NCBI RefSeq assembly: GCF_900199455.1
Contig: NZ_FZQR01000006.1
Span: forward strand, 186,001 to 250,000
DNA from: Mesorhizobium carmichaelinearum
GTDB lineage: Bacteria; Pseudomonadota; Alphaproteobacteria; Rhizobiales; Rhizobiaceae
Direction of reading: 5' to 3'
DNA length: 64,000 nucleotides
Below the pieces are notes generated by a model. It was not told the DNA's origin, searched no databases, and saw nothing but the letters and a program-made list of their open reading frames with translations. The translations under genes and the position numbers were made by a program. Of this stretch, positions 25,961 through 34,773 are shown in pieces. Within the stretch, counting starts at the first letter, position 1; each line of letters opens with the position of its first letter.

Positions 25961-26788
25961 ATGACAAACCTTTCCGGCCGCAGCGCGATCGTCACCGGCG
26001 GGTTTTCCGGCATGGGCTTCGCCATTGCCACCGCCCTGGCGCAGGCCGGCGCCAATGTCGCCGTCGGCTCCTACATCGCGCCCGCCGGTGCCGACAGATC
26101 CGATGCCGCCTACTATCCCGGCGCCGACGAGATCGAGCGTGTGCGTTCGGCCCTGGCGGCCCATGGCACCAGGGTTCATGTCGCCCATCTCGATGTCCGC
26201 GACAGCGAGGTCACCAACCGCTTTGCGGCGGAAGCTGAAGCGGCCATCGGGTCGGCCGACATCCTGGTCAACGCCGCCGGCACCACCGCCGAGCAGCCCG
26301 TCTGCGGCCATTCCGATGCGCTGTGGGACAAGATCGTCGACACCAATCTCACCGGCGCCTTCCGCGCCACCCGCGCGGTGCTGCCCGGCATGATCGAGCG
26401 CGGCTGGGGCCGCATCGTCACCATCGGCTCGACCGCCGCCTCTGTCGGCTGGAAGGACAACCCCGCCTATTGCGCCTCCAAGGCCGGACTGCTCGGTCTC
26501 ACCCGCTGCGTCGCGCTCGAAGGCGCGGCGCACGGCGTCACCTGCGTCATGATCAGCCCGACCTGGGTCGAGACCGAACTGATGCGCCGCAATGTGGCGC
26601 AGGTCGTCGAGCGCGAGGGCAAGGGCCGCAACGCCGAGGCGGTCATGGACGAATTCAGGAAAGGCAATCCCCAGGGCCGCATGATGCAGCCTGAGGAGAT
26701 CGCCGCCCTCGCGGTCTTCCTCTGCTCGGATCTCGCCAAGGGGATCACCATGGAGAACATCCAGATAACGGGAGGAGCCTTATGGTAG
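25961..26788 (+). CDS. SDR family dehydrogenase (3-hydroxybutyrate dehydrogenase-like)
   Basis: The 275-residue SDR has TGGFSGMG near residue 12, NAAG near residue 104, Ser in TIGSTAASVGW, and YCASKAGLLGLTR with the catalytic Tyr and Lys. The layout resembles 3-hydroxybutyrate dehydrogenases of the PHB cycle, which would make sense after acetoacetate formation by acetone carboxylase, but this is only a likeness. A GGAG precedes the ATG. The gene starts 57 bp after the previous SDR and is the last plus-strand gene before the BetI-like regulator. Confidence 0.8.
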   Translation: MTNLSGRSAIVTGGFSGMGFAIATALAQAGANVAVGSYIAPAGADRSDAAYYPGADEIERVRSALAAHGTRVHVAHLDVRDSEVTNRFAAEAEAAIGSADILVNAAGTTAEQPVCGHSDALWDKIVDTNLTGAFRATRAVLPGMIERGWGRIVTIGSTAASVGWKDNPAYCASKAGLLGLTRCVALEGAAHGVTCVMISPTWVETELMRRNVAQVVEREGKGRNAEAVMDEFRKGNPQGRMMQPEEIAALAVFLCSDLAKGITMENIQITGGALW

Positions 26789-26850
26789 GATACCTGCCGG
26801 CACGGAGCGCTCCCAACCGCTCGCTGCCGGCGAGGGGACAGGCGGCAACG

Positions 26851-27489
26851 TCACGCCGCTTGCAACTGAAGCTTTTTCAGTTTCGCCACCATGCTCGCGC
26901 CAAGCATCTTTTCCGAATATTCGATGAGCAGCGCTCTCGCCTCCAGATGCGAGATGTCGCCGTCGGCGTGGCCGCGCCGCAGCCAGAAGCCGTCAAGCAT
27001 GGCGGCAAAGCCGCGCACGAAGTGGTCGATCTCGCCCTTCGACCACAGCGGCGCCAGCGCCGAGCCGATGTTCGAGCGCAAGCGCTTGTAGAAAAGATCC
27101 TGCAGCCGGGCGTAGCGGGGGGTGTGAGCGGCTTCGGCGTAGAAGGAAACCCAGGCGTTGGCGGTGTTGCGCTCGAACTTCTCCTCCGGGAAATTGCCGT
27201 CGACGATCGCCGTCAGGCGGTCCCACCTTGTTTCGGCCTGGCGCAGATTGACCACGACGGCATCCATGAGAACCCGGTTGGCGTACCGCACCATCTCGAA
27301 CAGCACCTGGTCCTTGTCCTTGAAATAGTAGGTCAGGATGCCTTGCGACATGCCGGCTTCGTGGCAGATGCGGGTGGTCGTCAGGCCTTTCAGCCCATCG
27401 CGCAGGAAGATGCGATGCGCCGCCTCGATCAGCTCGACCCGCCTGATGTCCTCGATACGCGTTCTTTGTTTCTTTGCCTTTGTCGCCAT
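26851..27489 (-). CDS. TetR family regulator, BetI-like
   Basis: The 212-residue protein has the BetI type of TetR fold: RRVELIEAAHRIFLRDGLKGLTTTRICHEAGMSQGILTYYFKDKDQVL (given as separate parts in the family) covers the helix-turn-helix, and NFPEEKFERNTANAWVSFYAEAAHTPRY is the BetI-like C-terminal segment near residue 95. The ATG at MATKAKKQRT was chosen for length; an ATG 19 codons upstream is possible. It is divergent from the zinc alcohol dehydrogenase with 111 bp between them. The neighbouring betaine-type transporter fits a regulator that senses a choline-like compound. Confidence 0.82.
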   Translation of the reverse strand: MATKAKKQRTRIEDIRRVELIEAAHRIFLRDGLKGLTTTRICHEAGMSQGILTYYFKDKDQVLFEMVRYANRVLMDAVVVNLRQAETRWDRLTAIVDGNFPEEKFERNTANAWVSFYAEAAHTPRYARLQDLFYKRLRSNIGSALAPLWSKGEIDHFVRGFAAMLDGFWLRRGHADGDISHLEARALLIEYSEKMLGASMVAKLKKLQLQAA

Positions 27490-27600
27490 GGGTTTCGTAT
27501 ATCCGACGAAATTTTTGTACGCTCTAACAAATTTTTCTGTTGTCATATAATTTTCGCCGACCTAGGCTGCAAAGGCAAGCATTGGTCAGGCAGGCTATCG
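27490..27600. promoter_or_regulatory. AT-rich divergent promoter region, BetI-like regulator/alcohol dehydrogenase
   Basis: This 111-bp gap is much richer in A and T than the flanking genes. It has two near-equal blocks, GAAATTTTTG and CAAATTTTTC, 20 bp apart, that also read as imperfect inverted repeats. They are a reasonable operator candidate for the BetI-like protein. No clear -35/-10 pair can be fixed. Confidence 0.4.
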
Positions 27601-28638
27601 ATGACGTCGCACACTCAAACGATGCGGGCCGCGGTTCTTGGCAGGTACGGTGAGCCGCTCGATGTCACCAGCGTGCCTCGCCCTGTCGCCGGTCCCGGCC
27701 AGATCCTGGTGCGGCTGCAAGCCTGCGGCGTCTGCCACACCGATGTGCATATCTGGCGCGGCGAAAGCGTGCCGCCGCATGCGCCGTCTCCTTTCGTTAT
27801 GGGCCATGAGGGCATCGGCCGCGTCGAGGCGATCGGCGAGGGCGTGAGCGGTTGGGCGCTGGGTGACCGGGCCGGCGTGCCCTGGATCCACGACACCTGC
27901 CGCCATTGCGACGAATGCCTGGATGGCTACGAATCCTTCTGCCAGCACCATCGCGCGCATGGCCTGAACGTGCCTGGCGCCTTTGCCGAATATGTCGTCT
28001 GCGACGCCGGTTTCGCCGTGGCACTGCCCGAGACCATCGACCCGGCAACCACCGCCCCGGTGATGTGCGCAGGCATCACCGCCTATGGCGCGGTGAAGCG
28101 GGCCGGGTTGAAGTCGGGCGAGAGCGCCATCGTCCTTGGCTGCGGCGGGCTAGGCCTCTATGCCGTGCAGATCGCCAGCCGGCTCGGCGTCAAGGTGCTG
28201 GCGGTCGATCGCGATCCGGCCAAGCTCGAAATCGCCCGCCGCTATGGCGCGGCGGACGTCGAGATCGCCGACAGCGGCCTGCCGTCGAGGCTCGCGGCGA
28301 GGAGCGACAAATACCACGCCTGCATCAACTTCGCGCCGACCACCGCGACCTGGGACGCCATGGTCGCCGGCATCCGCCCACGCGGCAGGATCATTGCCGC
28401 CGCCATGGTGTTCCAGCCGGTGCCGCTCATCCAGGAATGGCTGACGGCCACCGGCGTCGTCATCACCGGCACCAGCGTCGGCACAAGGCAGGAGATGCGC
28501 GAACTGGTCGCCATGCACGCCAAACAGCCACTCGAAACCACGGTCGAGACCATCAGCCTGGACCAGGTCTCGGACGCGCTCGCCACGCTTGAAAGCGGCC
28601 AGTCGAGAGGCCGGTTCGTCATCGACTTCACCGGGTAG
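27601..28638 (+). CDS. Zinc-dependent alcohol dehydrogenase
   Basis: The 345-residue protein is a medium-chain alcohol dehydrogenase. Catalytic zinc ligands are in CGVCHTDVH (near residue 40) and GHEGIG (near 64). The structural zinc site has four cysteines in CRHCDECLDGYESFC (near residue 97). The cofactor loop is GCGGLGLYAVQIA near residue 180. It opens the plus-strand set that continues with the ABC importer, and it is divergent from the BetI-like gene. It could oxidise an alcohol such as 2-propanol before acetone carboxylase, or an alcohol from a transported amine; both are inference. Confidence 0.88.
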   Translation: MTSHTQTMRAAVLGRYGEPLDVTSVPRPVAGPGQILVRLQACGVCHTDVHIWRGESVPPHAPSPFVMGHEGIGRVEAIGEGVSGWALGDRAGVPWIHDTCRHCDECLDGYESFCQHHRAHGLNVPGAFAEYVVCDAGFAVALPETIDPATTAPVMCAGITAYGAVKRAGLKSGESAIVLGCGGLGLYAVQIASRLGVKVLAVDRDPAKLEIARRYGAADVEIADSGLPSRLAARSDKYHACINFAPTTATWDAMVAGIRPRGRIIAAAMVFQPVPLIQEWLTATGVVITGTSVGTRQEMRELVAMHAKQPLETTVETISLDQVSDALATLESGQSRGRFVIDFTG

Positions 28639-28753
28639 TGGACGGGAATGCCCGCCGCCAGGGGAGTGGCGCGCGGGAAGAGGCTAGCGGCAGCCTCACC
28701 AGCAAGGATGAAATTCAGCTCGAACCATAAAATCCAAAAACAGGGGAATGATC

Positions 28754-29692
28754 ATGCCGAATTCAAGGAACAGACTGAGGAATGCCGGAATTGGCCTAGC
28801 GCTGGTGCTTGCCGCCACGACGCCGGGCCTGAGCGCCGATCTCGGCGCCAAGGACGAGCCGATCAAGCTCGCCATGCTGGAATGGACCGGTGCGCATGTC
28901 TCCACCCATATCGCCGGGCAGTTGCTGGAAAAGCTCGGCTACAAGGTCGAATACGTCACCGCCGGCAACTTCCCGCAATTCTCCGGCCTTGCCGACGGCA
29001 CGCTGAGCGCCTCGGTGGAAGTCTGGATGAACAATGTCGGCGACATCTATCCCAAGACGCTTGCCGCCAAGCAGATCGAGGACATCGGCAAGCTCGACCT
29101 GAAGACGCAGGAAGGCTGGATCTATCCGAAATTCATGGAAAAAATCTGCCCCGGCCTGCCCGACTGGACCGCGCTGAACAAGCCGGAATGCATCCAGGCG
29201 CTGTCGACGCCGGAGACCGCGCCCAATGGCCGCTTCCTCGACTACCCCGCCGATTGGGGCTCGCGCGCGGCGACCATCCTGGCCGACAACGCCATGCAAT
29301 ACACCGCCGTGCCGGCCGGCTCGGAAGGCGCGCTGGTCGCCGAACTGGAAGCCTCCGAGGCTGCCAAGTCGCCCCTGGTCATGATGTTCTGGGGGCCGCA
29401 CTACGCGCTCGCCGAAAACGAGGTCGGCTGGATCACCATGCCGCCCTGCAAGGTCCAGAGCAACGACCATTGCATCACGCCGCCCGATGTCGACAAGATC
29501 GTCTGGTCCGGCTTCGGCGCCAAATGGCCGGCCGCCTACGCCTTCCTCAAGACGTTCAAGATGGACGCCACCGAACAGCAGAAGCTGATGCTGGCCGTCG
29601 ACAAGCAGGGCAAGGATCTCGACGCCGTCGTCAAGGAATGGGTCGACAAGAACGAGACCGTCTGGAAGCCCTGGGTCGACGCGGCCAAGTGA
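28754..29692 (+). CDS. Betaine/choline-type ABC transporter substrate-binding protein
   Basis: The 312-residue protein has a signal peptide (RLRNAGIGLALVLAATTPGLSA, cleavage near residue 27) and the OpuAC-type binding domain: IKLAMLEWTGAHVSTHIAGQLLEKLGYKVEYV and SASVEVWMN, with many Trp and Tyr residues usual in betaine-binding cages (FWGPHYAL). It is periplasmic. The ATG at 28754 has AGGGGA seven bases upstream; another ATG two codons earlier is almost on the SD. Its last codons AAG-TGA-C form the unit of the tandem array that follows. Ligand may be choline, betaine, carnitine or proline betaine. Confidence 0.88.
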   Translation: MPNSRNRLRNAGIGLALVLAATTPGLSADLGAKDEPIKLAMLEWTGAHVSTHIAGQLLEKLGYKVEYVTAGNFPQFSGLADGTLSASVEVWMNNVGDIYPKTLAAKQIEDIGKLDLKTQEGWIYPKFMEKICPGLPDWTALNKPECIQALSTPETAPNGRFLDYPADWGSRAATILADNAMQYTAVPAGSEGALVAELEASEAAKSPLVMMFWGPHYALAENEVGWITMPPCKVQSNDHCITPPDVDKIVWSGFGAKWPAAYAFLKTFKMDATEQQKLMLAVDKQGKDLDAVVKEWVDKNETVWKPWVDAAK

Positions 29693-29846
29693 CAAACTGG
29701 CAAGTGACAAGTGACAAGTGACAAGTGACAAGTGACAAGTGGCAAGTGACAAGTGACAAGTGACAAGTGACAAGTGACAAGTGACAAGTGACAAGTGACA
29801 AGTGACAAGTGACAAGTGACAAGTGACAAGTGACAAGTGACAAGTG
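29687..29846 (+). repeat. 7-bp tandem array (AAGTGAC, about 21 copies)
   Basis: After one unit at 29687-29693, which contains the TGA stop of the binding-protein gene, and an 8-bp break, the unit AAGTGAC repeats without gaps from 29702 to 29846; one unit reads AAGTGGC. Since 7 is not a multiple of 3, each plus-strand frame meets a TGA every 21 bases, while the minus strand stays open and gives a false ORF. There is no inverted symmetry and there are no spacers. The array lengthens the gap to the ATPase gene to about 245 bp inside an otherwise tight operon. Confidence 0.95.
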
Positions 29847-29937
29847 TCCGTGTCTCCCGGCTCAAACGGTGGCCGATTGGCCGCCCCGGCTTCGCTTTTT
29901 TGCGGAGCTGGCTCGGCTCGTGTGAGGGCCTGAAGCG

Positions 29938-30999
29938 ATGAATATCGTCACACCATCGATCAAGCTCGCCTGCCGCAATGTGTGGAAGGTCTATGGGCGG
30001 CGCCCCGCCTATTATTTCGATTCCCGCGGCTACATCATCGAGCCGGACGCGCTGGCCGAACGGCTGCGCGCGGAAGCGCATCTGCCGGCCGTGGTCGATG
30101 CCACCTTCGAAGTTGCGACCGGCGAAATCTTCGTCATCATGGGGCTCTCCGGTTCCGGCAAGTCGACGCTGGTCCGCTGCCTGTCGCGGCTGGTCGAGCC
30201 GAGCGCCGGCGAGATCCTGCTCGACGGCCAGGACCTGCTGAAGGCGAGCGGCAAGGAGCTCATCGAGTTGCGCCGCCACGCCATGGGCATGGTGTTCCAG
30301 AATTTCGGCCTGCTGCCGCACCTCACCATTCTCGGCAATGTCGCCTTCCCGCTGAAGATCCAGGGCAAGCCGGTGAAGGAGCGTGAAGCCCGCGCTCGCG
30401 AGATGATCGCGCTGGTCGGGCTGGAAGGCCGCGAGGCCTCCTTTCCGCACCAGCTTTCCGGTGGTCAGCAGCAGCGCGTCGGCATCGCCCGCTCGCTCGC
30501 GGTCGGCCCAGAACTGTGGTTCCTCGACGAGCCGTTCTCGGCGCTCGATCCGCTGATCCGCCGGCAGATGCAGGACGAGTTCCTGCGGCTGCAAAGGATG
30601 CTGAAGAAGACCATCGTCTTCATCACCCACGATATGGCCGAGGCCTTCCGACTGGCCGACCGGCTCGCCATCATGCGCGCCGGCAAGATCGTCCAGATCG
30701 GCCGCCCGGCAGATATCGTGCTCAACCCGGCCGACGACTATGTCGCGCAATTCACCGAGGACATGCCGCTGCTGCGTGTCATCACGGCCGGTGATCTCGC
30801 GGCGCCGCTGGAGGGGGCAGCCGCGCCCGATGAGACGATCACCGCCGACACCAGTCTGGAAGAACTCATCCCGCGCCTGGCTTCCGGCGTTCGCGCCTTC
30901 AGCGTCGCCGGCGAGGGCGACGCGCCGCCTGCCCTGCTGACCGCCGCTTCCGTGCTTGCCGTGCTGGAGCGGGAACAGAAAAGGCGCACGCGCTCGTGA
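29938..30999 (+). CDS. Betaine/choline-type ABC transporter ATPase (ProV/OpuAA-like)
   Basis: The 353-residue ATPase has Walker A GLSGSGKST near residue 70, a Q-loop VFQNFGLLPHLT, signature LSGGQQQRVGIARSL near residue 175, Walker B LWFLDEPFSALDP and switch His in FITHDMAEAF. The N-terminal segment CRNVWKVYGRRP and the insertion before Walker A are typical of the ProV/OpuAA group. The C-terminal tail of about 100 residues looks like a shortened CBS-type regulatory part. The TGA overlaps the GTG of the permease gene (GTGA). Confidence 0.92.
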   Translation: MNIVTPSIKLACRNVWKVYGRRPAYYFDSRGYIIEPDALAERLRAEAHLPAVVDATFEVATGEIFVIMGLSGSGKSTLVRCLSRLVEPSAGEILLDGQDLLKASGKELIELRRHAMGMVFQNFGLLPHLTILGNVAFPLKIQGKPVKEREARAREMIALVGLEGREASFPHQLSGGQQQRVGIARSLAVGPELWFLDEPFSALDPLIRRQMQDEFLRLQRMLKKTIVFITHDMAEAFRLADRLAIMRAGKIVQIGRPADIVLNPADDYVAQFTEDMPLLRVITAGDLAAPLEGAAAPDETITADTSLEELIPRLASGVRAFSVAGEGDAPPALLTAASVLAVLEREQKRRTRS

Positions 31000-33086
31000 C
31001 CGCGCCGGCCGCATCATTTCGATCCTCGCCGAGGGTTGCGGTCGAGCCAGCGCTTCTGCCCTGGTGCGCGTTCGTCGTGCTGTCCGCTTTGTGCCTTGTC
31101 CTGAAGGCCGATTTCCCCTGGCTGGTAACATTCCCGAAGGAGTGGACCCTGCCGCTCGCGCCTACGATCAACGCCGCCACCGACGCCGTCGTGACCGTCG
31201 TCCAGCCGGCATTTCGCGCTCTCTCCGCCGTCCTCGACGCGCCGATGCGCGGCGCGCGTCTCGTGCTGGTTTGGCTGCCATGGCCGGCAGTAATGCTGGC
31301 GGTGGCGGCGCTGGCGCTGAAATCGAGCGGCATCCGGCTGGCGGCCTTCGCGCTGCTTGCGCTCGCCTATATCCTGCTCGCCGGCTATTGGCCGCAGAGC
31401 ATGAGCACGCTGTCGCTGGTGCTGCTCGCGGTGCCGATCTCCACCGGGCTCGGCTTCGCGCTTGGCGTGCTTGGCCATGGAAGTGCGCGCCTGCGCCCGG
31501 CGCTGCTCGGTGCGCTGGACCTGATGCAGACAGTGCCGGCCTTCGCCTATCTGATCCCGCTATTGCTGCTGTTCGGCTTCGGCCCGGTGGTCGGGCTGAT
31601 TGCCAGCGCCATCTATGCGACGCCGCCAATGGTGCGCAACACCATGCTCGGCCTCGACCGCGTGCCCTCCGACATCGGCGAGGCCGGGCTGATGAGCGGC
31701 TGCACGCGACGCCAGCAATTCTGGCAGGTCGAGGTGCCGACCGCGCTGCCGCAAATCCTCGTCGGCTTCAACCAGACGACGATGGCCGCACTCTCGATGG
31801 TCATCGTCGCCGCCATCATCGGCGGCTTCGAGGACATCGGCTGGGAGGTGCTGTCGTCCATGCGCAAGGCCGAGTTCGGCCAGAGCATCCTTTCGGGTCT
31901 GGTGATCGCGCTGCTCGCCATCCTCATCGACCGACTGACCATCGGCTTCGCCAAGCAGCGCCCGAGCGGGCCGACAGCGGCCATGATCTGGATGACTGGC
32001 CGCAGGCTCGTCATGGCCTTGCTGCTCGCAGCGGTGCTGGCGATAGCCATCCGCTTGATCTGGCCGGATGGGTCATGGCTGCCAGTAGGCGGGCTGCGCA
32101 TGCAGGTCGGCGGCATCAATCAATGGCTGCTCGGTCTTGTGCGCGACTATGCCTGGTTCTTCGACGGCCTGCGCAACGGCGTGCTCTATTGCCTTTTGCT
32201 GCCACTCAGGATCGGCATATCCGGCGCCGCCGTCCCTGCCATCTGGGGTTTTTCGTTCTCGCCGACCGCGAATGCGGCCTACTTCGTTGCCGTTCTGCTT
32301 GCCACCGCATTGCTGCTGCATCGCGTCAGTTGGCGGCCGGCGCTGGCCGTTCTGGTCGCCGGCACCTTGCTCTACACCGGGTTTCTCGGTTTCCCCTGGC
32401 CGGTGTTCATCCTCGGCATTGCCTTGCTCGCCTTCCAGGTCGCTGGCCTGCGGCTGGCACTTTTTGCCGCGGCGGGTTTCCTGCTGATCCTCGTCAACGG
32501 TCTGTGGGGCGCGCTGATCCAGTCGCTCTATCTCTGCACGCTGGCGGTCCTGCTTTGCCTGGTGATCGGCGGCGCGCTCGGCGTCTGGGCCGCCTACAGT
32601 GAACGCGCCTCGCGCGCACTCAGGTCGGTTTGCGATGCGCTGCAGACCATGCCGCAATTCGTTTTCCTGATCCCGGCGCTGATGTTCTTCAAGGTCGGCG
32701 AGTTCACCGCATTGATCGCCATCATGCTCTACGCCATCGTGCCGCCGATCCGCTATGTCGAGCACGGCTTACGGCATGTGCGTGCCGATATTGTCGAGGC
32801 GGTCGAACAGATGGGCGCGACCCCTGTGCAGACGCTGTTGCAGGCCAAGCTGCCGCTGGCGCTGCCGGTGGTGATGCTCGGCCTCAACCAGACCATCATG
32901 GCGGCATTGTCCATGCTGGCCATCGCCGCTTTGGTCGGCACACGCGATCTCGGACAGGCGGTCTATGTCGCCTTGGGGAAGGCGGATGCCGGCATGGGTC
33001 TGATCGCCGGCCTGTCGATCGCCTTTCTGGCGATCCTCGCCGACCGCCTGATCCAGGCGGCCGTGGCGGGGCGGGCCACCGGTTGA
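30996..33086 (+). CDS. Fused two-domain betaine-type ABC permease
   Basis: The 696-residue protein contains two full ProW-like permease domains in one chain, about residues 145-320 and 515-690. Each has the DLMQTVP/DALQTMP segment, a P-rich membrane turn and the EAA-like loop (SGCTRRQQFWQVEVPTALPQI and MGATPVQTLLQAKLPLALPVV). ProW is normally one such domain that acts as a dimer, so the fusion probably forms the whole channel by itself. The start is GTG inside the ATPase stop. There are about 16 membrane spans. Confidence 0.88.
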   Translation: MTAPAASFRSSPRVAVEPALLPWCAFVVLSALCLVLKADFPWLVTFPKEWTLPLAPTINAATDAVVTVVQPAFRALSAVLDAPMRGARLVLVWLPWPAVMLAVAALALKSSGIRLAAFALLALAYILLAGYWPQSMSTLSLVLLAVPISTGLGFALGVLGHGSARLRPALLGALDLMQTVPAFAYLIPLLLLFGFGPVVGLIASAIYATPPMVRNTMLGLDRVPSDIGEAGLMSGCTRRQQFWQVEVPTALPQILVGFNQTTMAALSMVIVAAIIGGFEDIGWEVLSSMRKAEFGQSILSGLVIALLAILIDRLTIGFAKQRPSGPTAAMIWMTGRRLVMALLLAAVLAIAIRLIWPDGSWLPVGGLRMQVGGINQWLLGLVRDYAWFFDGLRNGVLYCLLLPLRIGISGAAVPAIWGFSFSPTANAAYFVAVLLATALLLHRVSWRPALAVLVAGTLLYTGFLGFPWPVFILGIALLAFQVAGLRLALFAAAGFLLILVNGLWGALIQSLYLCTLAVLLCLVIGGALGVWAAYSERASRALRSVCDALQTMPQFVFLIPALMFFKVGEFTALIAIMLYAIVPPIRYVEHGLRHVRADIVEAVEQMGATPVQTLLQAKLPLALPVVMLGLNQTIMAALSMLAIAALVGTRDLGQAVYVALGKADAGMGLIAGLSIAFLAILADRLIQAAVAGRATG

Positions 33087-33133
33087 TCTCTCCCCGTTCG
33101 CGTTCCTGTAAGACAAGGTGACCGGATTTGCCA

Positions 33134-33169
33134 TTGAGCATGCGGTGCGATAGGTTATATTGCACTGCA
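33134..33169 (+). promoter_or_regulatory. Predicted exoQ promoter with TGC-N3-GCA element
   Basis: A -35-like TTGAGC (33134-33139) is followed after 16 bp by the -10-like TATATT (33156-33161). The element TGCACTGCA (33161-33169) shares its first T with the end of the -10 box. It is 95 bp before the exoQ ATG. The predicted lasso precursor promoter has the same arrangement. The promoter boxes are matched by eye. Confidence 0.5.
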
Positions 33170-33263
33170 CAATGGAGATGCCGTTTATTGCACGCCCCTG
33201 TTTGCGGATATGCCGGCCGGCTTGCAGCCTACCGGGCTTGGGTTGCGTCGGCGGGACTCTGAG

Positions 33264-34577
33264 ATGAAAATTCCAAAGTCCCTGCTGGTCGATCCCGAGA
33301 AGAACTCGGTCTATGGCGCCTTCGCCGTGGCCGTCTCGATCTGGGCGTTCTCCTATTCGGTCATTTTCGGCCAGGTGCTGATCCTGGCCTACTACGCCGT
33401 CTGGCTGCCGCTCATCCTGGTCGACTACCGGCGCTTCCTGCGGCAGCTGTCCAGCGCCTGGCTGCCGCTGCTGTTCGCGGCCTATATCTGTTTTTCCATC
33501 TTCTGGTCGCAGGCGCCCGGCGTTACCGCCAGAACGGCGGTCCAGTACCTTTCCCACATCGCCTGCGCCTATGTCGCGGCGCGCACCGTCAGCGTGCGGA
33601 CCCTGACGCTGGGCGCCCTGATCGGGATATTCTTCGTCATTCTCTATTCGCTCAAGGTTGGGGCCTATTCCGAGGACGTCCTTGATGGCACCTACAATTT
33701 CGTCGGCGCCTTCGCCTCCAAGAACCAGATCGGCTTTGTCGGCTCGCTCGGCATCTATTTCTCCGTGGTGTTCCTTGTTTTTCTGCGGCGTGGCCGGCTG
33801 AGCTTCATGCTGACAGTGCCCGTCGTGCTGTTGTCGGCCTACGTGCTGGCCGTCTCGCATTCCGCCACCTCGATGGCCTCGATACCGGCGGTCCTGGCGT
33901 TGATTACGCTTCTTGCCATGAGCAAGCTTTTGTCGCGGCGTTACCGCCGGGTGATCTTCCTGGTCGGCGCCGGCCTGATCGTCGTGGTGGCCGTTGTTGC
34001 GCTCAATCTCGGGCTCATGGACTTCGTGCTCGGCATCTTCGGCAAGGATTCGACACTGACCGGGCGGACTTACCTGTGGGAGCAGGGCTGGAACGCTGCG
34101 CAACGCTCGCCGATCCTTGGCGTCGGCTATGCCGCCTATTGGGTGCAGGGTTTCGCCGAGGCCGAGCGGCTGTGGAATGAATTCTACATCACCACCCGCA
34201 CCGGCTTCCATTTCCACAACACCTATGTCGAGGCGCTTGTCGAGCTCGGCTTCACCGGAGCGGTGATGATCTCGCTGATCATGCTGCGCACGCTCTACGG
34301 CCATGTCTCGACGGTGATCTTCAAGGCATGGCAGGCCGAATCGGTGGTGCTCTTCGGCGTGATGGTGCTGCTGCTCATCCGCTCCTTCGTCGAGGTCGAG
34401 ATCCTCAACCCCTACATTATGGGCTCCTTCCTGATGTATTTCAGCTACTTCAAGCTGGCGCGGCTGCCGGTCGCCCGCACGCGCTGGTCGCCGGCCTTCG
34501 ACCCGGCGGATGTAGCAAGGGGCGAGCCAGCCTGGCCCCGGCATATCGGTCGCCCTGCGGCCGCCGACCCGTCATGA
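33264..34577 (+). CDS. exoQ: EPS polymerisation protein ExoQ (O-antigen ligase/Wzy family)
   Basis: The 437-residue membrane protein has about ten to eleven spans and the Wzy/WaaL signature loop: FASKNQIGF near residue 150, TGRTYLWEQGWNAAQRSPILGVGY in the large periplasmic loop near residue 265, and HFHNTYVEALVELGFTGA (all in parts). ExoQ joins succinoglycan octasaccharide units into polymer. The ATG at MKIPKSLLVD was chosen for homology-like start. It converges with exoF, and a strong bidirectional hairpin lies between the two. Confidence 0.85.
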   Translation: MKIPKSLLVDPEKNSVYGAFAVAVSIWAFSYSVIFGQVLILAYYAVWLPLILVDYRRFLRQLSSAWLPLLFAAYICFSIFWSQAPGVTARTAVQYLSHIACAYVAARTVSVRTLTLGALIGIFFVILYSLKVGAYSEDVLDGTYNFVGAFASKNQIGFVGSLGIYFSVVFLVFLRRGRLSFMLTVPVVLLSAYVLAVSHSATSMASIPAVLALITLLAMSKLLSRRYRRVIFLVGAGLIVVVAVVALNLGLMDFVLGIFGKDSTLTGRTYLWEQGWNAAQRSPILGVGYAAYWVQGFAEAERLWNEFYITTRTGFHFHNTYVEALVELGFTGAVMISLIMLRTLYGHVSTVIFKAWQAESVVLFGVMVLLLIRSFVEVEILNPYIMGSFLMYFSYFKLARLPVARTRWSPAFDPADVARGEPAWPRHIGRPAAADPS

Positions 34578-34688
34578 GCCCAGACAAGTCGCCCAAAAGC
34601 GCATAGGCCTTTGGCCAACGACATTCGCGTAAGCTCCTTCGAGGGCGGCGTGTTTTATCGTTTCGCGGCCTGAAATCGCATATAGCAA

Positions 34689-34718
34689 AACCTCCGCCAG
34701 GCAGGCCTGGCGGAGGTT
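34689..34718. terminator. Bidirectional terminator between exoQ and exoF
   Basis: A perfect 13-bp stem (AACCTCCGCCAGG and its complement) closes on the loop CAGG. On the minus strand it is followed by TTTTGC, ending the exoYF transcript; on the plus strand AATTTTCTT follows three bases later, ending exoQ. It lies between convergent genes. Both strands can act as Rho-independent terminators. Confidence 0.8.
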
Positions 34719-34773
34719 GGAATTTTCTTGTGCTACGGATCGAAAGGCGCCGGAGCGCGCCGAAGTCCGGGGC

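Noticed and set aside
29687..29846. CRISPR array
   Set aside because: The units are contiguous with no spacers, and no cas gene is near.
29536..31131. Long minus-strand reading frame with repeated SLVTCHL peptides
   Set aside because: It is produced by the 7-bp array, whose minus strand lacks stop codons, and then runs antisense through the ATPase gene. The plus strand has clear ABC transporter genes.
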